Notes under the pieces: model-generated
What the model saw: only the letters and a program-made list of their open reading frames with translations
Told to the model about the DNA's origin: nothing
The model's database searches: none
Translations under genes and position numbers: made by a program
Source: Clitopilus passeckerianus
Lineage: Eukaryota > Basidiomycota > Agaricomycetes > Agaricales > Entolomataceae
Direction: 5' to 3'
Length of the DNA stretch: 64,000 nucleotides
Assembly: GCA_944990035.1 (NCBI GenBank)
Contig: CALYLX010000148.1
Location: forward strand, 1 to 64,000
In this document: positions 13,094 through 26,500 of the stretch, piece after piece
How positions within the stretch are numbered: the first letter of the stretch is position 1
How the letters are laid out: each line of letters starts with the position of its first letter

Positions 13094-15402
13094 ATGCTGG
13101 ATATGTGAGTTCATACCTGCCTCTGTATCATATTTGACGTTAATAACCGATTTGGCAGCATGACCATCTCACCTGGGTTGGCTCATAACGCTTTGAACGC
13201 ACAACCACCTTCGCCTACGCACAGTGATGATTTTGGACCCAATTTAAAGCATTTTGACGTTAAGAAATACAAAGCAGCCGCAAGAGTGTTTGCATCTTTT
13301 CCATGAGAGCCTGCTGATCGAAGCGACCTTACAGTCTACTATTCTCAAGTCTGGTCGTACCAGTGAACTTCGCAAATACAATCGAGCTCAACCTGCAGGT
13401 AGACTTCCCGTCGAAGTTCTCCAGCGCATATTTGTCGAAGCAGCAAGGAGTGCCGGATTTTCAGACAATATTTCGACTGCTCCATGGCCATGGATCTACG
13501 TTTCTCATGTCTGTTTCCTCTGGAGACATTCCTCCCTCACCTATCCTCGCCTTTGGGCCAACATCGACTTCTCTGCTTCCAGGTGGACTGTCGTCACCCT
13601 TTCCCGCGCGAGAGCCCTTCCGCTATCCATCAGAACCACAGTATTCACCGGCAACCAGCAGGCAATCAGGAGGACTCTCCAGCACGCACCCGTCATATAT
13701 GAAGTCCATCTAAAGGCCTCCGTTTACGATATTGGCCCACTATTCCCCGTGTTGAGTGCCCAGCCCAACCCTCATCTCCGTTCCCTGGTTGTCGAAGTCG
13801 TCCCCCAATGTCGACAACGAAGACGCGCTTACCCAACCTCCACCGCGATGTTCGATACTCCCGGCGGCCCGTTATGTATAATGGGGAGCCGTTGCACATG
13901 CTCGAGAGTGTTGAGCTCCACTGGTGCCCAATGTATCTCCTTAGCCCGCAGTTCGTTGGCTTGACCAATCTTTCCCTTCACAACATTCCATTGAGCGAAC
14001 GTCCCATGAGACGCGATTTCTTGGGTCTTCTCAGCTGCTTCACGCTGCTCCGTAAACTTACCCTTACCACGCATTCCCTAGGCAATTAGGCCCTGTCACC
14101 GCCAGCGCTGGGAAGCGAGTCGAGTTCACCCAGATGGAACAACTGTCGCTTGTCGGGAACTGCGCCGATGTTGTCTGCATGTTGGAAAGCCTTATACTCC
14201 CAGCAGGCTGCCGCATACAAGCCCATATCGAGACACTCGGCGACAACGTGAAACTCGCCAACATGCCGTTGATGATGGCAAGAATAGGTTGTACACTGAG
14301 CGCCCACTTCCATCGAACCAAGGGCGATGCTCCTCTCGATACTTTGATCGTCACCAGTCGACCTCAAAGTAAAACTATCCCTGGCCACAACAATGCAGAT
14401 CCCTCCGCCCATCGCATTACCCTCGCCATGGGCTGAGTTGCCTCGCCTTCAGCGGTGTTGTTGCAGAACCAGACGAGCCTCTCCTCGACTTCACTTTGAC
14501 CCCCATATCGAATTATATCCTACCGACTGAGGAAGAGGAACTCATTCTGATCAACTGCCTTACGCATATTTGGCAAGGGCTCCCCTCTCCCGCGTCCAGA
14601 GCCTCACTGTTCAGGGCCTGTCCTTCGTCACCAGCAAAGTATGGTCCACAATGCTACCGCGGGTCAAGGCGCTTAAGGTCCTGGATATCGCTGGTATCCC
14701 CTCACCTGAGTCTTCGCGCTCGGTCCGAGCCTCGATGGCCATCAAGGTACCTAGCGGTGGCATGGCCCCTAACGGGTTGATCTGGGCATTGTTGCTCAAC
14801 GCTAGGGAACACTCGCATCTAGAGCACGACGACCTTCGTTCGCTATACCTTCCCAAGCTAGAAGATGTCTACCTACACTCCGTAGATCTATGGGCAGGAG
14901 GATGGATGGCTCGTATACCGACATCATCCGTTACACACCTCTACAACAAGGTCACTGTCGCAGGCCCCGTCTCTGTCAACTCCTACAACAACCTTGACGA
15001 CTCCCGATTCATTGATGTCCTTTCCGCCTACTTCGCAGACCGTGCACGCTGCGGATCAGAGATGGTCGTTCGGAGTTTGTGTATCTCACGCTGCCAGAAC
15101 GTCAGCAAGATAATTATGGAGGAGATAAAAGGGGGATATGGTGTCTCTTATCTATCCTGCGATAGCAAGGGTGTCTTCTCGACTCGTAAAGTGAGAGGGG
15201 CATGTTGGATGAGGAGGAAGAACGTAGGAAGCTCTGCGACCGGGTGTGGGGCAGCGACGCCACCTACTGGGGATTCATGGGGGACGTGAGCTTGCTCCAA
15301 CAACGCCATAATGGATGCAAGGAGCATGTGGAGGGTGGGCCTGGAAGTGGAGAAGGGTTGAAGCACTTCCATCGATTGAAGACGTTGATGGAATTGGATT
15401 GA
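13094..15402 (+). CDS. F-box-type protein with LRR-like C-terminus (apparent frameshifts)
   Basis: Resembles the large agaricomycete family of F-box proteins thought to select substrates for SCF ubiquitin ligases. Seen: an ATG at 13094 with a short first exon (intron about 13104-13158); a helical lead (LLIEATLQSTILKSGRTSEL); and the F-box core LPVEVLQRIFVEAA followed by WIYVSHVCFLWRHSSLTYPRLW (W..V..VC..WR..a...P.LW) near 13405-13570. Leucine-rich segments follow (FVGLTNLSLHNIPL near 13950; MEQLSLVGNCADV near 14134; LKVLDIAGIP near 14680). The tail with MLDEEEERRKLCDRVW ends at 15402. The frame breaks near 13280, 13815, 14090, 14440 and 14582; at least the 14090 and 14582-14585 breaks are repaired by one base in a short run. 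Order and reading are otherwise continuous. The substrate is unknown. Confidence 0.75.
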
Positions 15403-15953
15403 GGCCTCCAGTCTTATTTGACAGCCCGGTGACACGCATTCTCTTCGATTTCTATTAGCAGGTCACCGGGACCGCCGTTGACATTCTTATCATATTTGAC
15501 AACGACATTGACAGACATTTTCTGATTGTCTTCGACCACCTCCCTATATTGTGGTTAACACTCCTTACCTTCGATTTTCGTACCTTTCTTGGCATGACTG
15601 GTTTCGTTCCAAGATTTTCTTTCTTTTATTGGGATACCCATTAGTATTAGGATGATTAGCATCTAGTTACGATTGTCACGAACTTCATGTGTAGATACTT
15701 AATGCAGAGATGTCGAGGAATTACTCCCAAAAGTTGTGAAATGCTCACAAAAATAAGCTTAATGTAAGCTCTAAAAAGCTTTCAAGTCCACGCACGTATG
15801 GCGCCGGACTCCTCTGGCTTTCAGGGGCAAATATCTCTTCATTTCTTATGTTCCTCCACGAATTGATTTTGACAATTGCCAAAAGCGGAATCCCTCCTTC
15901 CCAACTAAGATGCCTTCGGGCTTTGCCGATCCAAACTTACTCCTTCCAACAAC
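15403..15953. other. Intergenic, promoter of the downstream gene
   Basis: Short AT-rich spacer between two genes on the + strand. It has no gene-like open frame and should hold the 3' UTR of the F-box gene and the promoter of the WD-repeat gene. Confidence 0.5.
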
Positions 15954-17856
15954 ATGCCTGACATCTCAGCAGGCGCGCAAATTTTCGACGTTGCGTTCCA
16001 CCCTACGCACTCGACTGTCTACACCGGCCTTCTAACAGGACATATCAAAGCTTTTGCATATGATGACCTCGGCCGACATAAGAAATTGTTCTCCTTGAGA
16101 CCATCCAAGCGGTCCTGCAGAGCACTCACTCTGAACGCGGATGGCTCTTACCTGTACGCAGTCGGGAAGTCAAAGTCTCTGAAGTACGCTTTGCATTAGA
16201 ATTGCTGCATGTTTCTCTTAACACTGGGCATTGTCAGCATAATCGATACTCAAACACAGAAAATCGAAATACGGCCCAAGGTGCACGAGTGAGTATTTTT
16301 AGATATCTACCACAAAATTGTCCTCAAATTGCCAGATAAAAGTTCTGCTATCAATCGTGTCAAGTATCTTGCGCCATGGGTGTTGGCTACTGGAGACGAC
16401 GATGGTGTCATCAAGGTGCAGTATCATTTTTCTCCTTCTTTTCTTCTCGCATCCGTTAATTCGGCATTTCCTTGCAGCTCTGGGATCCACGGCAAAAGAA
16501 TGTACTCGTACCTATCGGCAACACTTTGATTATATCACAGACTTCCTGTGGCTAGAAGACAAAAGACACCTTGTGGCTTCTAGGTATGTTGCATCAACGA
16601 ATTTCGTGCTGCAACACGAAAGTGTCAAAAATCATATTCACATTCATCTTTTAAAAATTTTAGTGGTGATGGAACGCTATCAGTCATGGATCCACGATCG
16701 AAAAACCTGAGCCCGTAGCTCAATCAGAAGATCAAGAGGACGAACTGCTGTCTATGGTTGCCATTAAAGGGTAAGATATCCGTTCTTTACTCGTTGCACC
16801 GCTAGGCATGATCGTGCTACGCCTGTTTCCACCGAGAACGCAGACAGTCCTTGATTCACCTTCATGGTGTCTGTTTCTCCTGGCCTCGGGGACACTAGAA
16901 TCACGCCATCCCTTGTGGCGGTCGGGCACTCACATCTTTGATACGCAAATCCCTTCGATACATGCTTAATCCGTTTCTCTAGGGGCTCAAAAGTAGTGGT
17001 CGGCACTCAGCTCGGCATACTCTCGATCTTTAACCGCAAGAAAGGCTGGGGAGATTGCGTGGACCGTATACCAGGGTATGCTCGTCCATATACTTTCACA
17101 TTTCCTGAATAGCTAACGAGGATCTTTGAAGGCACCCTCATTCAGTCGACGCACTATGCTCCATTCCATCTGATATTCCGGACGTTGATACACACAGTAC
17201 GATCCTCACAGGATCATCGGATGGATTCGTAAGAGCTGTCCAGATCCTGCCTACCAAACTATTGGGTATTGTCGCAGACCACGGTGAATGGCCAGTCGAG
17301 CGCATAGCGATTGGCTCCGCAAGGGACCAATTGACGCTTGACGAGGACGACAGTAGCGGGGAAGATACCGACGGCGGAGGACGGGTGGGTGGACGAAAAA
17401 GCGCCTCCAATGGAGACGGTGACTCGGAGGGCAGCAGTGGAGAAGACGACGAAAAGAGCCTGCAGCGCACCCATTGGTGGATCGGGAGTGTGGGGCATGA
17501 AGAGATACTCAAAATGACCAATTTGGAAGCATTCTTCCAGGCGCCTAAGTCAGCTTTGACGAAACGGATAGAAGAACAGGCAGGGGCAGCTCTGATGATT
17601 CGGAGGGTGATTCTGGATCAGAGGATGGGGAAGGTGGCGATGGGGTAGGGATGACGTAGAGGCACCTGAGGACGGTGCGGCGGACCACGCGGACGATGAT
17701 AGCGTGGCGTCCGGGGCAGACTCGGAGTCGGACGACGAGCCCGAGGTTACGAACACAAGGAAGCGAAAGAAGAAAAAGGAGCAAGATCCGATGCAGGTGA
17801 AGAAAAGGGGAAAGAAGGAGGTTGATGTAGAGTCCACGTTCTTCGATGGACTGTAG
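15954..17856 (+). CDS. JIP5: WD-repeat protein JIP5 (WDR55-like)
   Basis: Nuclear/nucleolar WD40 protein of the JIP5/WDR55 family, implicated in rRNA processing and ribosome biogenesis. Seen: MPDISAGAQIFDVAFHP at the N-terminus, WD-type blades (LLTGHIKAFAYDD; VLATGDDDGVIKLWDPRQK across an intron; SGDGTLSVMD; VVVGTQLGILSIFNRKKGW; LTGSSDGFVRAVQILP), then a long acidic Ser/Asp/Glu tract (about 17340-17760), a Lys-rich nuclear-signal stretch (RKRKKKKEQ) and a FFDGL C-terminus (stop 17854-17856). Introns include 16184-16237, about 16289-16335 and further ones near 16420, 16585, 16770 and 17075. Three frame breaks are each repaired by one base in a run: A5 at 16701-16705, G4 at 17583-17586 and G3 at 17648-17650. 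The family assignment rests on blade order plus the acidic/basic tail. Confidence 0.88.
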
Positions 17857-19136
17857 AAATTCTGATCAATCGTGATGGCATTTTGAGTTTGTTTTTGACT
17901 TGGATCTCGAGATTGGTTGAAATGTCAGAGTAACGCTTGCACGGTCGTACAAGCATTAACCGCAATGTTGACAGAATATGCAGGCACCTACAGGTACCCA
18001 TTCAAGACCATCTATAGTAGTTCATTTCACAGGAGCAATAGCGAGGAGGATCGCCAGGCAAAACTAATCTTTCCATTAAGCGCGGCAGTATCAGAAAACA
18101 ACCTTCTTTGATACCTGTAGCATACGCCCTCGCTTTCCTCGAGATCAGCCTTCAAAGATTCAGAGATCACTCGTTTCATCCATACATTGTGATACCCTCG
18201 ATGATAGTGAGCCTCTTGAGAAGTTGAGAAGCATGTACTTTGTATGCCACCTAAGAGGCCTACTGCCTAAATCTGCACAGCATCTCACCGGGGTTTGACA
18301 TACAACACCAGCTTGACATTGACATCTTGCCGAGGCTACAACGGAAGCACGGAAACTTACCTCGAGATTAGGGGCTGCCCTTCCTCGAAATGAAAGCCAT
18401 ACTTCGTTCTAAATCTAGCTTGTGAATGCACAATTAATATTACATGCACATGCAACCCTTCTGTGATGGTGGTTGTTTTCAATCTTTGCGGCTGCGGGGA
18501 AATAGACAACGGGTTATCGCAATCACCGGTGAATAGATTGCATAAACTGCGTTTGGTCTGGATATCACATTGGTCCGGCTACAAACATTAGCGAGCCAGA
18601 AAGCTAGGAGATCTTTATGCCTCACGTTCCCTTGCGATACCTCCGAATGTTGGTTCTCCGGGTCTCCCGTCTATGCAACTATCAATCGAAATTGTGATCG
18701 TCCGTTGTGAGTTGAAAGGGCGGATCACTCAACGGAATCTACGAGGAATTATACACCTTGTAGCCGTTCAAATCAGCTTTTCAAATTTCCCGAACTCCAA
18801 TGATGGGTCGTGATCTACCGGCAGCCGTGCTACGGTATTTGTTGGGCGTCTATATGCCGCAAGCTGTCCTCAAGTCCATGGCCAACTCCAGTTGAGCGTG
18901 ACAATGATATCTGTGATCGAACGAGATGATCGGGATCGCTGAGTCAGTCTTGTCTTTTATGGCAGTTTCCCTGTCACGTGAGTGGGCGGATCTAGAGGAC
19001 GGAGTACATCGAGGAGGCGAGTAGCAGCCACTGACGATGGTTTGTACCGGTTTGAATTCGGCCATTGCATACTCTTGCTGGCCAATATTCGAGCGTTCTA
19101 TTATCACACATACACTTCTCAACAAGTCCTGCCATC
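17857..19136. other. Intergenic, no gene seen
   Basis: 1.3 kb between the JIP5 stop and the ALDH7 start codon, both on +. Only short frames dense in stops are present; it should include the ALDH7 promoter. No repeat or RNA gene was recognised. Confidence 0.5.
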
Positions 19137-21459
19137 ATGTATCTCGCGAGGCGCTCGGTTAACCGTCTGGGTACGGTCCATTTGAGGCGCCAATTGTCAA
19201 CTCGTGCCTCTAATATCCTGGCTGCCTTGGACATTCCTACTTCATCCGAGGAAATCCCTGGCGTTTACGACGGACAATGGGGTGGAAGCGGAGAAATCTT
19301 TGAGTCTGTTTGTCCAACCTCTGGCGAAGTGCTTGCTCGTGTAAAGAGTGCCAGTCCACAAGAACTACATGACGCCATAGCCCGAACTCGGGAGGCTTAC
19401 AAGGTTTTCCGCCGTGAGTCCAAGCTCATGACTATCTTGGTGTATGTTCTCTTCTAAACGGATACCTTCTTTTGTCAGATGTGCCTGCACCTCAACGCGG
19501 CGAGATTCTAAGGCAGATCCGTGAAAGGCTTGCAATCAAGGCAGGTCGATCATCCCATATCGGCGTCTAGTATTAACATACGGTTGTTTATCAGCGAGAC
19601 GAGCTGGGAGCTCTAGTGACTCTCGAAATGGGCAAAATCAAGACGGAGGGTGTTGGAGAAGTCCAGGAGTTTATTGACATCGTGCGTTATGGGCCACATG
19701 ATCAAGCCCATGAGGTTTATGCTAATCACACTCCGCGAAGTGCGACTATGGTGTTGGCCTCTCCAGGATGATGACAGGAAATGTAGTTGCATCAGAGCGC
19801 CCGGGCCATTCCATTCTTGAAGGTACGTCTTCCTTTTCGCGTTCTGATTTTAGTTCATTTTACTGACGTACGCCTATTTACATTACTCAGTGCCAAATCC
19901 TTTGGGGGTTGTTGCCGTATTATCTGCCTTCAATTTTCCTGTGGCGGTGTATGGATGGTGAGGAACATTTGATAGACCTGCTATTCAGGGAAATTAACTA
20001 AAAATACGGCTCGCGTGCAGGAACTTGGCATTGTCTCTGGCTGCCGGCAATGCGACCGTCTGGAAGCCGTCTCCCAGCACGCCCCTTTGCTCAATTGCGA
20101 TTACCAAGATAGTTTCTCAGGTACTCGAGGAGAACGGTCTTCCGGGAGCCGTAGCTGGCCTTGTAACCGGTGGCAAAGATGCCGGGGAAGCCATTGCTGA
20201 AAGCAGGGACATCGAGCTAGGTGAGCTTTCCTCGCGGGCCCGTAAATCCCATGCTGACGAAGAACTCCAGTATCATTCACGGGAAGTGAACGTGTTGGAA
20301 GGATTGTGGGCAAGACGGTGATGGGCCGATTCGGGAAGACGATCTTGGAATTGGGAGGCAACAATGGTGGAGTAACATTCACTCTCACAAATTCAAATGG
20401 TACTGACGACGACGACGCTGTTTAGCTTCTATCGTGATGCCTGATGCTGACCTTTCGATGGCCGTTCCCTCTGTCTTCTTCGGCGCCGTTGGAACTGCCG
20501 GACAGAGGTGCACTTCCACGCGGAGGTTGTATCTTCATCGGAAGATTGCCCCCGAATTCTTAGAGCGTCTTCAGAAGCTCTATCGCGGGGTGAAGGTTGG
20601 AGATCCCCTTGTAGCAAGCACCCTTCTCGGACCTCTTCACACATCGGCGGCGCTGAATACTTACAAGGGCACAATCGAGCATTTGCACTCTATTGATGCA
20701 GAAATACTCACGGGAGGCAATCGTTATCTTGATGCCCCTCTTGATGCAGGGAATTTCGTGGAACCAACTATCGCTATCCCTAAATCGGTTGACCCATCTG
20801 ACCGAATCTGGTCCACGGAGACTTTCGCACCAATTTTGAACGCAGCCATTTTTGATGATCTCGAACAAGCGATTGAATGGAACAACGCTGTACCACAAGT
20901 CAGTACTTATCTCGTGACAGATGGAAATCCATCGAATATCTGCTGACGATTGACTTGATTAGGGCCTGTCAAGCAGTCTTTGGTCTCGCGATATTCGAAA
21001 TCTGGGGAAATGGATCGGGCCTGGAGGGTCCGATACAGGAATTGTCAACGTGAGCTTTTTCGCTTCTAAACGGTCTTTTCATCTTCTTAATTTTGACACG
21101 TTCTTCGCAGGTGAATGTAGGAACAAGCGGTGCAGAGATTGGAGCAGCCTTCGGAGGAAATAAGGTTTGTCGTCTCATGATCTCGTCAAAAAATCCTTCT
21201 TCTGACTACTTTTTTTCTCCTTAGAGCACCGGATGGTATGTGGACCGTTCTGTGAGGGTCTATCCCTGAGCTGACACGCATCCTTTGTTGTAGGGGACGA
21301 GAGTCCGGTGGCGACGCATGGAAGCAGTACGTGCGTTGGAGTGCTTGTACCAGTAAGACTTGTCTCAAAGATCTCCTTGCCGCAACTGACTTTCGGTATT
21401 TTAAAGTCAACTTCTCGGACAACGCCCCTTTGGCGCAAGGCGTTAATTTTACGGCCTAA
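19137..21459 (+). CDS. Aldehyde dehydrogenase family 7 (antiquitin / aminoadipate semialdehyde dehydrogenase)
   Basis: NAD-dependent dehydrogenase of the ALDH7 family, which oxidises alpha-aminoadipic semialdehyde in lysine catabolism and other toxic aldehydes. Seen: an Arg-rich, acid-poor N-terminus ([19 protein letters not shown]) fitting a mitochondrial presequence; [40 protein letters not shown]; the catalytic Glu in LELGGNN; the catalytic Cys in the family signature [13 protein letters not shown] (about 20485-20520); a TETFAPI block; and an ALDH7-type end, [20 protein letters not shown]. About nine short introns were inferred, among them 19414-19478, 19541-19594 (GC...AG), about 20221-20272 and about 21351-21408. 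The stop is 21457-21459. Unlike neighbours to the left, no frame break was needed. Confidence 0.93.
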
Positions 21460-21812
21460 AGTAGACTAGTTTGTAGCTATTAGCCAATGAAACTTCGGAA
21501 TTAACTGTGGTGGTGTGACAAATAAGAGTGTGACACTCTTGATCGAAGTCCCTGCTACCCACCTGTGTCCAATCGGGGATCCGGACTGAGAACCAGGTCT
21601 CCAAGGAATTGCTCGTGCTAACATGTGGATTGTACAGATGTCGAACTCTCCGAATCTCTGATCAGATCTTCCTAGAAGCCACCCCTACGGTGCGGTTAAT
21701 TTCCGAACTTGTTAAAAACCCTTTATTCTGCCATTCGAGCTTCACTTTCCCCGTCCTCACTTCACCATTCCGGCACCAGCGACAACTCCTCATTGAACTC
21801 GCAAATCTTGAC
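21460..21812. other. Short intergenic spacer
   Basis: Holds the 3' UTR of ALDH7 and the promoter of the next + strand gene. The open frame of the next gene extends upstream of its ATG at 21813, but the upstream reading is not protein-like. Confidence 0.5.
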
Positions 21813-23543
21813 ATGACGACTACGGACGACCTTCCGTGGCCCGAGCTTGGTAACGTTTCTCGAGGTGCGACTAGAGGGAACCAAGGCCAGAAGGGTGTCC
21901 TTGGGCCTCCAGACCGTGACGGCCGTTGTATTCTTCAACTTCGCGTACAACCTGGTGTTCTTGCTGTCAAGCTCAACCGTAATGCAAGTGACTGGTATCG
22001 AACCCTCGACAACGAAGTCAACAAGGCTTTGAAGCTGACGAAGACTTACTGGAGGAAGGCTAGGAGGCGTCAGGATTATGATGCGCGGGCTGATCAGGAC
22101 CACATGGAACTCCACGAATGGCTTCAACAACTCAAGGACAAGACCATGTCGCATCTCGAGCTCTTGATGCAGAAGGGTGATATTCAAGGGCCTCCATATG
22201 TCATGCCTGACGATATCGAAATATCCTTCCTGCGGAAGTTCATCGAACGACAAGCCAACGGGATACCACATAATCCCCGATTACGGAACTCCCTAGGCGC
22301 TGAGCATGCCTATCCACGCGATCACTCAACGGGTGACTCAATCTCACCAGAACCTTCCGATTCCGGATACGCTGGTTCGGACCACCGCTTTCATGGTATA
22401 TTCTCTTTGTTTTTACGCTCCCGAGCTTGACTCATGGATATTGTCAGCAGAGAGGTTATCTGATGGTTCGAGCCCTCAACATGCAACATCATCGCGGTTG
22501 TCCGGCTCACCATCTCTTCGCAATACAGATACCTTGTCTCACGATCCTAATACGTCAAGTAAGTGTTGAATCTTCGATTGATTGATCCATACTTATCAGT
22601 ATTCGTTCATTCAGACGTTCAAGTAGCTCGAAATGCACTTGCACGAGCTCAGAAAGATACACAAGACGCTTTCATCAGATATACCTCATGTCTTGATGTT
22701 GAACGACAAGCCCGGCAGGCTGTCGCGGCGGCTGAAAAGCGGCGTGACGAGCTCAGTAAGCCTCACCATACTCATCTTTGACTTCCCGAGCTTACGGCGC
22801 CTCGGCCATCTTAGCAGTGGGCGCACTTTCGTTCCAAAACCCTGGAAGTATAGGTAGCTACACTATCTCGTTACCTTGTGATCAAATCACTGAAGCTTCC
22901 ATAGTAGAAGACGCTCGGTCAGGGCGCTCCTCATTCTCGGCGGATGACCGACGCAGTCCGTCATCAAGATATGCAGATGTACGTGCCTGTTCACTTGACC
23001 CCTCACAACCAGGGGCCATTGAACTGATTTCCCTCATCTTGTAGGCTACTGCAGACGCCTTCAGTCATTCGCGCGTAACGCCGAAACCTCTAGACTGGAC
23101 TACAGACGGTCAAGCAGTATATCCTACCAGTGAGCTATCGACTCATCTTGAGGTCAGCGATTCTGGTCTCGAACGATCAGCGAAACTGACATTGGTTAAC
23201 AGGATCCCAATGGTCGTTCCAGGAAGCATCTTCGGTCATGGGAACTTGGACCTCAGATGGGTATGTACCTAAATAACGTGTTGCAAGCGAGCGCACCCTT
23301 ACAGAACGACGCAGATGGTCCGTACACATGCGAGGTGAATACGCTAGCTAAGGGAAAGATGGTATGCAGGTACTAACTCTCCACCCTACAGGATCTAACA
23401 GGGCTGCCACCTAGGAAACGTATGCATCATGCGATGCCGAGCTTCGACCTGATGAGTTCGGCGACGCTGCAGGCTCAAAACATAGGGATATCATCATGAA
23501 CTTCCCCGACCCATGGCTTTGTTACGAACGCTATGACTTATGA
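21813..23543 (+). CDS. Hypothetical multi-exon protein, helical middle
   Basis: Not recognised. The model starts at MTTTDDLPWPEL (21813), the ATG that begins a protein-like reading. Seen in order: a Gly/Asp-rich lead; a basic helical segment (LKLTKTYWRKARRRQDYDAR, about 22030-22085); a charged helical region; a Ser/Pro-rich linker (SISPEPSDSGYAGSD); a coiled-coil-like exon rich in Ala/Arg/Glu (VARNALARAQKDTQDAF ... AVAAAEKRRDEL, about 22620-22755); further Ser-rich exons; and a C-terminal exon ending FPDPWLCYERYDL before the stop 23541-23543. Introns inferred at about 22395-22448, 22560-22614, 22756-22817, 22980-23043, 23111-23201, 23262-23315 and 23361-23414 all have GT...AG ends and join in frame. 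No signal peptide or membrane segment is obvious. Expected to be soluble; function unknown. Confidence 0.65.
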
Positions 23544-26500
23544 TGATCTTCACGCACGTTCACCCTTCGACAGCATCCTGCATCACATCGTCGCGCTATC
23601 TATTGCATATTTATTTGGACATATGTTGTACACTAGTCGCATCATTCATACCATTAGACATATTCACACAGCATTTGCATCTGCATTCATGTACATACAC
23701 ATACTCTACATATGTATTTTATTCACAGATTGACTAGATTCACTTCTCGAAGAAGTTTGAATCGTTAAAATAATGAACATCGCATTGTAACATTCTTCCT
23801 TTGTCTTGTGTAAGCTCGGACGACGGAGAATGGGTAGGGTCAAGGCTTTGCAGTGAAAATCGGCCTTTCGAAATCCGCTGGCTCGGAGTTCGGCGATTTC
23901 AAATGGAGAGCAAGCCTCGCTCATTCTTAGACCGGCCTTCGCCGCATGCTGTATTCAAGCAGCCTCTTTCTTCTCCGTCCTATTGAGTAAAATTCCTGGT
24001 TTCTACCGAATGCCATGGTTATGCGGAGCTCTGCGACACTGGACGTTGCAGTCATACAGCCGACTGTGATCTTGCGTTTTCGCGTCAGCACCCCCACCAT
24101 CTCAACGTTGATCCATGGACCATATGCGTCTTTAGACAACGGCTAGTCCTCTAAAGATCGGCAGAAAGCTCTAAAAGACTGCTTGGATGCTGCTTCCATC
24201 TTTAAGGCTCATGAGATCCTCTTGAGGCGCTCTGATAGTCTGCTGTCCGTCCTCGGATGAACCAACACCACATTTAGCCTGTCTGGTGCTACAACACTAT
24301 TTCCTTTTGTCCTGACGCCCCATAAACTCACACGTAGGTATATTGACACCTAGGCACGAGCAGAGACAAAGCATCCGCTGGTCACAAGAATGAATACTCT
24401 ATCTATCTGGGCATTGACATCCATCACGGCCGTTTGAGGAAGTCGTGTCTCCGCAAGATGATTTCATTCTATCGTCCCCGTCGGCAGCTGTCACGAAGCA
24501 CTGCTACAACTGAGCCTTGGTCAGCCAGAAATATATTCTAGTAGGTGGCGTCACATAATCCAAGGTCGCTAAACTTCAATACACCCTTTTGTTTAAGTTT
24601 ATCCGTGGCTCTGGCAATCACGACCTATGGATAAAACGACATAACTCTGGACCACAGTCACATGAAGTTCCAGCGAGAATTCTGCGATCTTCTATATCCC
24701 GCAGCTGTCGGTTTTGTGATGCCTGATTGAACCTTGAAGTCCCTATCGTCCAACCACGATGTTGTTGGAGCTCCATTACTCGATCACTTAGCTGCGATCT
24801 GAATTTATCGTCTTCTGACGGTGATAAGGTCTGTAGACGTAGTCTATACGAGGTCCATGGTACCACCTATACACTCCGGACTCGGGGAGGTTTAATGTGA
24901 TGTGCGTAACGTTTGCTCCCGGCCACTGTGATCTCAGCCACCCTTCCACGATACAACAGAGAGGTCAGAATTATCACATCTCTTTGAAATACCAGTGCTT
25001 GAGTCCAAAGGTTTTCACTGGCTCTGACTCAACCGCCCCCTTTCGTCGCTTCCTTTCTCACAATGTCTGCTGACGCATCAACATTTAGGCATTTACTGGC
25101 TATTTGAATTGAATATATTCAACAACGAACCAGAGGAGCTCGATCTAGACCTTCAACTACACTTTTCTTCCAGGCTTACACTACGGGTTATATATTCTTG
25201 CAGCCTTGGGACCTGGGTACGACCACGCGCTGGGGGTTTTCTATCTCTCGCTACAAAGGGCTCAGCGTGTTCAGGACCCAACCAAAAATTGCCATTGGCC
25301 TTTCTCTAAAAGCGTTTGGCTACATGTTGCTTGTGGACTCAATGCGAACCTTACCGCGGTGCACACGACTCGACCACTTGCCTCGGCTTGCACCATCCGG
25401 CTATTGTGCCTCAGGGTACCACTAAGGAAATTCTTTTCTTGCGTCGTCCTAAGATTTATCGCATGGAAGCCTCGCCTCCATTTTTGGACTGGCAGTACAC
25501 GCTTTCTTGCCGCTAGGCGCTGGAATTTTCAAGACCAAATACAGATCCCCAGACGGGGATGGTACCCACCCATACGCCGAGCAGCTTTTGGCTTTTCCTC
25601 GGCACTAGACACTCCAATGAACGGAAGCGAACGCTTTGAAGACAAGTCGAACGCACGTTGCATTAATTTTGGCTGACTATCGTATGTCAGCGAAGGGTAG
25701 AATGCGTCAGTGGAATCACTGAAGAGTACCTCCTCCTCACCATCTCACCGTCAACCACTAATAAGTTTCCTGATCGTCGAAGTAGCCGACGCGTAGATCG
25801 AGGAATCAGGGTTACCCCGGTACGTCAACACGCCGACACGGAGATAATCGACGAATATTGCAGCAGGACATAGCGGAGGCGCATGTTGCTGCATGTGCTA
25901 TTTTCTAGCTCTCGGAGGGATCTTGCCGATCTGTATCTTCACCTTGCAATCGAATCGTGCCTTCGAATTAGCAAAGGAGGAAGCTTCTGCCATCCGATTC
26001 GGGCTATAAACAAAAGTCTATGGATAATGGTCCGCTTTCTTGGAGACCTGAGTAACTCCTGTCGCTATTTGTGTGCCCGTTGCCTGGGTCTGCCTCTGCT
26101 GAAGTACTTCATAGCTCACGGCGGCCTGATCCAGCCCTTTGCCCTTTCCCTCCCGTGACTGGAATCGAGCAAACTTCTTCCGTACTTGGCGCTCAGAACA
26201 CCCACAGCAGGTCACCAAATCTCCTTGATGGACGACCAGAACTGGCGATGCCTGCGGCGGAGAGAGGGGATTCCATAAGGCTTGGCCCGATTCCGTCCGA
26301 ACCTCACCCATTCGTCGTTGGCCTTTTCTTCGCCGCTTCCTTCTTGGCTTCGGTGTCGGTGCCTGGGCACTAGGGAGCCAGATGCCTTCGTCGATTCGGT
26401 TTTCGTCCATGATCTTCGCCGAGATGGAGGTGCGCCGCTAAAGGGATAAGAGCGATGTTGGACGGAAAGGGTGGATGTCTCCGAGGGAAGCGGAGCTGTA

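Noticed and set aside
25206..25676. 156-codon + frame as a gene
   Set aside because: Composition is not protein-like over its length, other frames are open too, and no family motif is visible.
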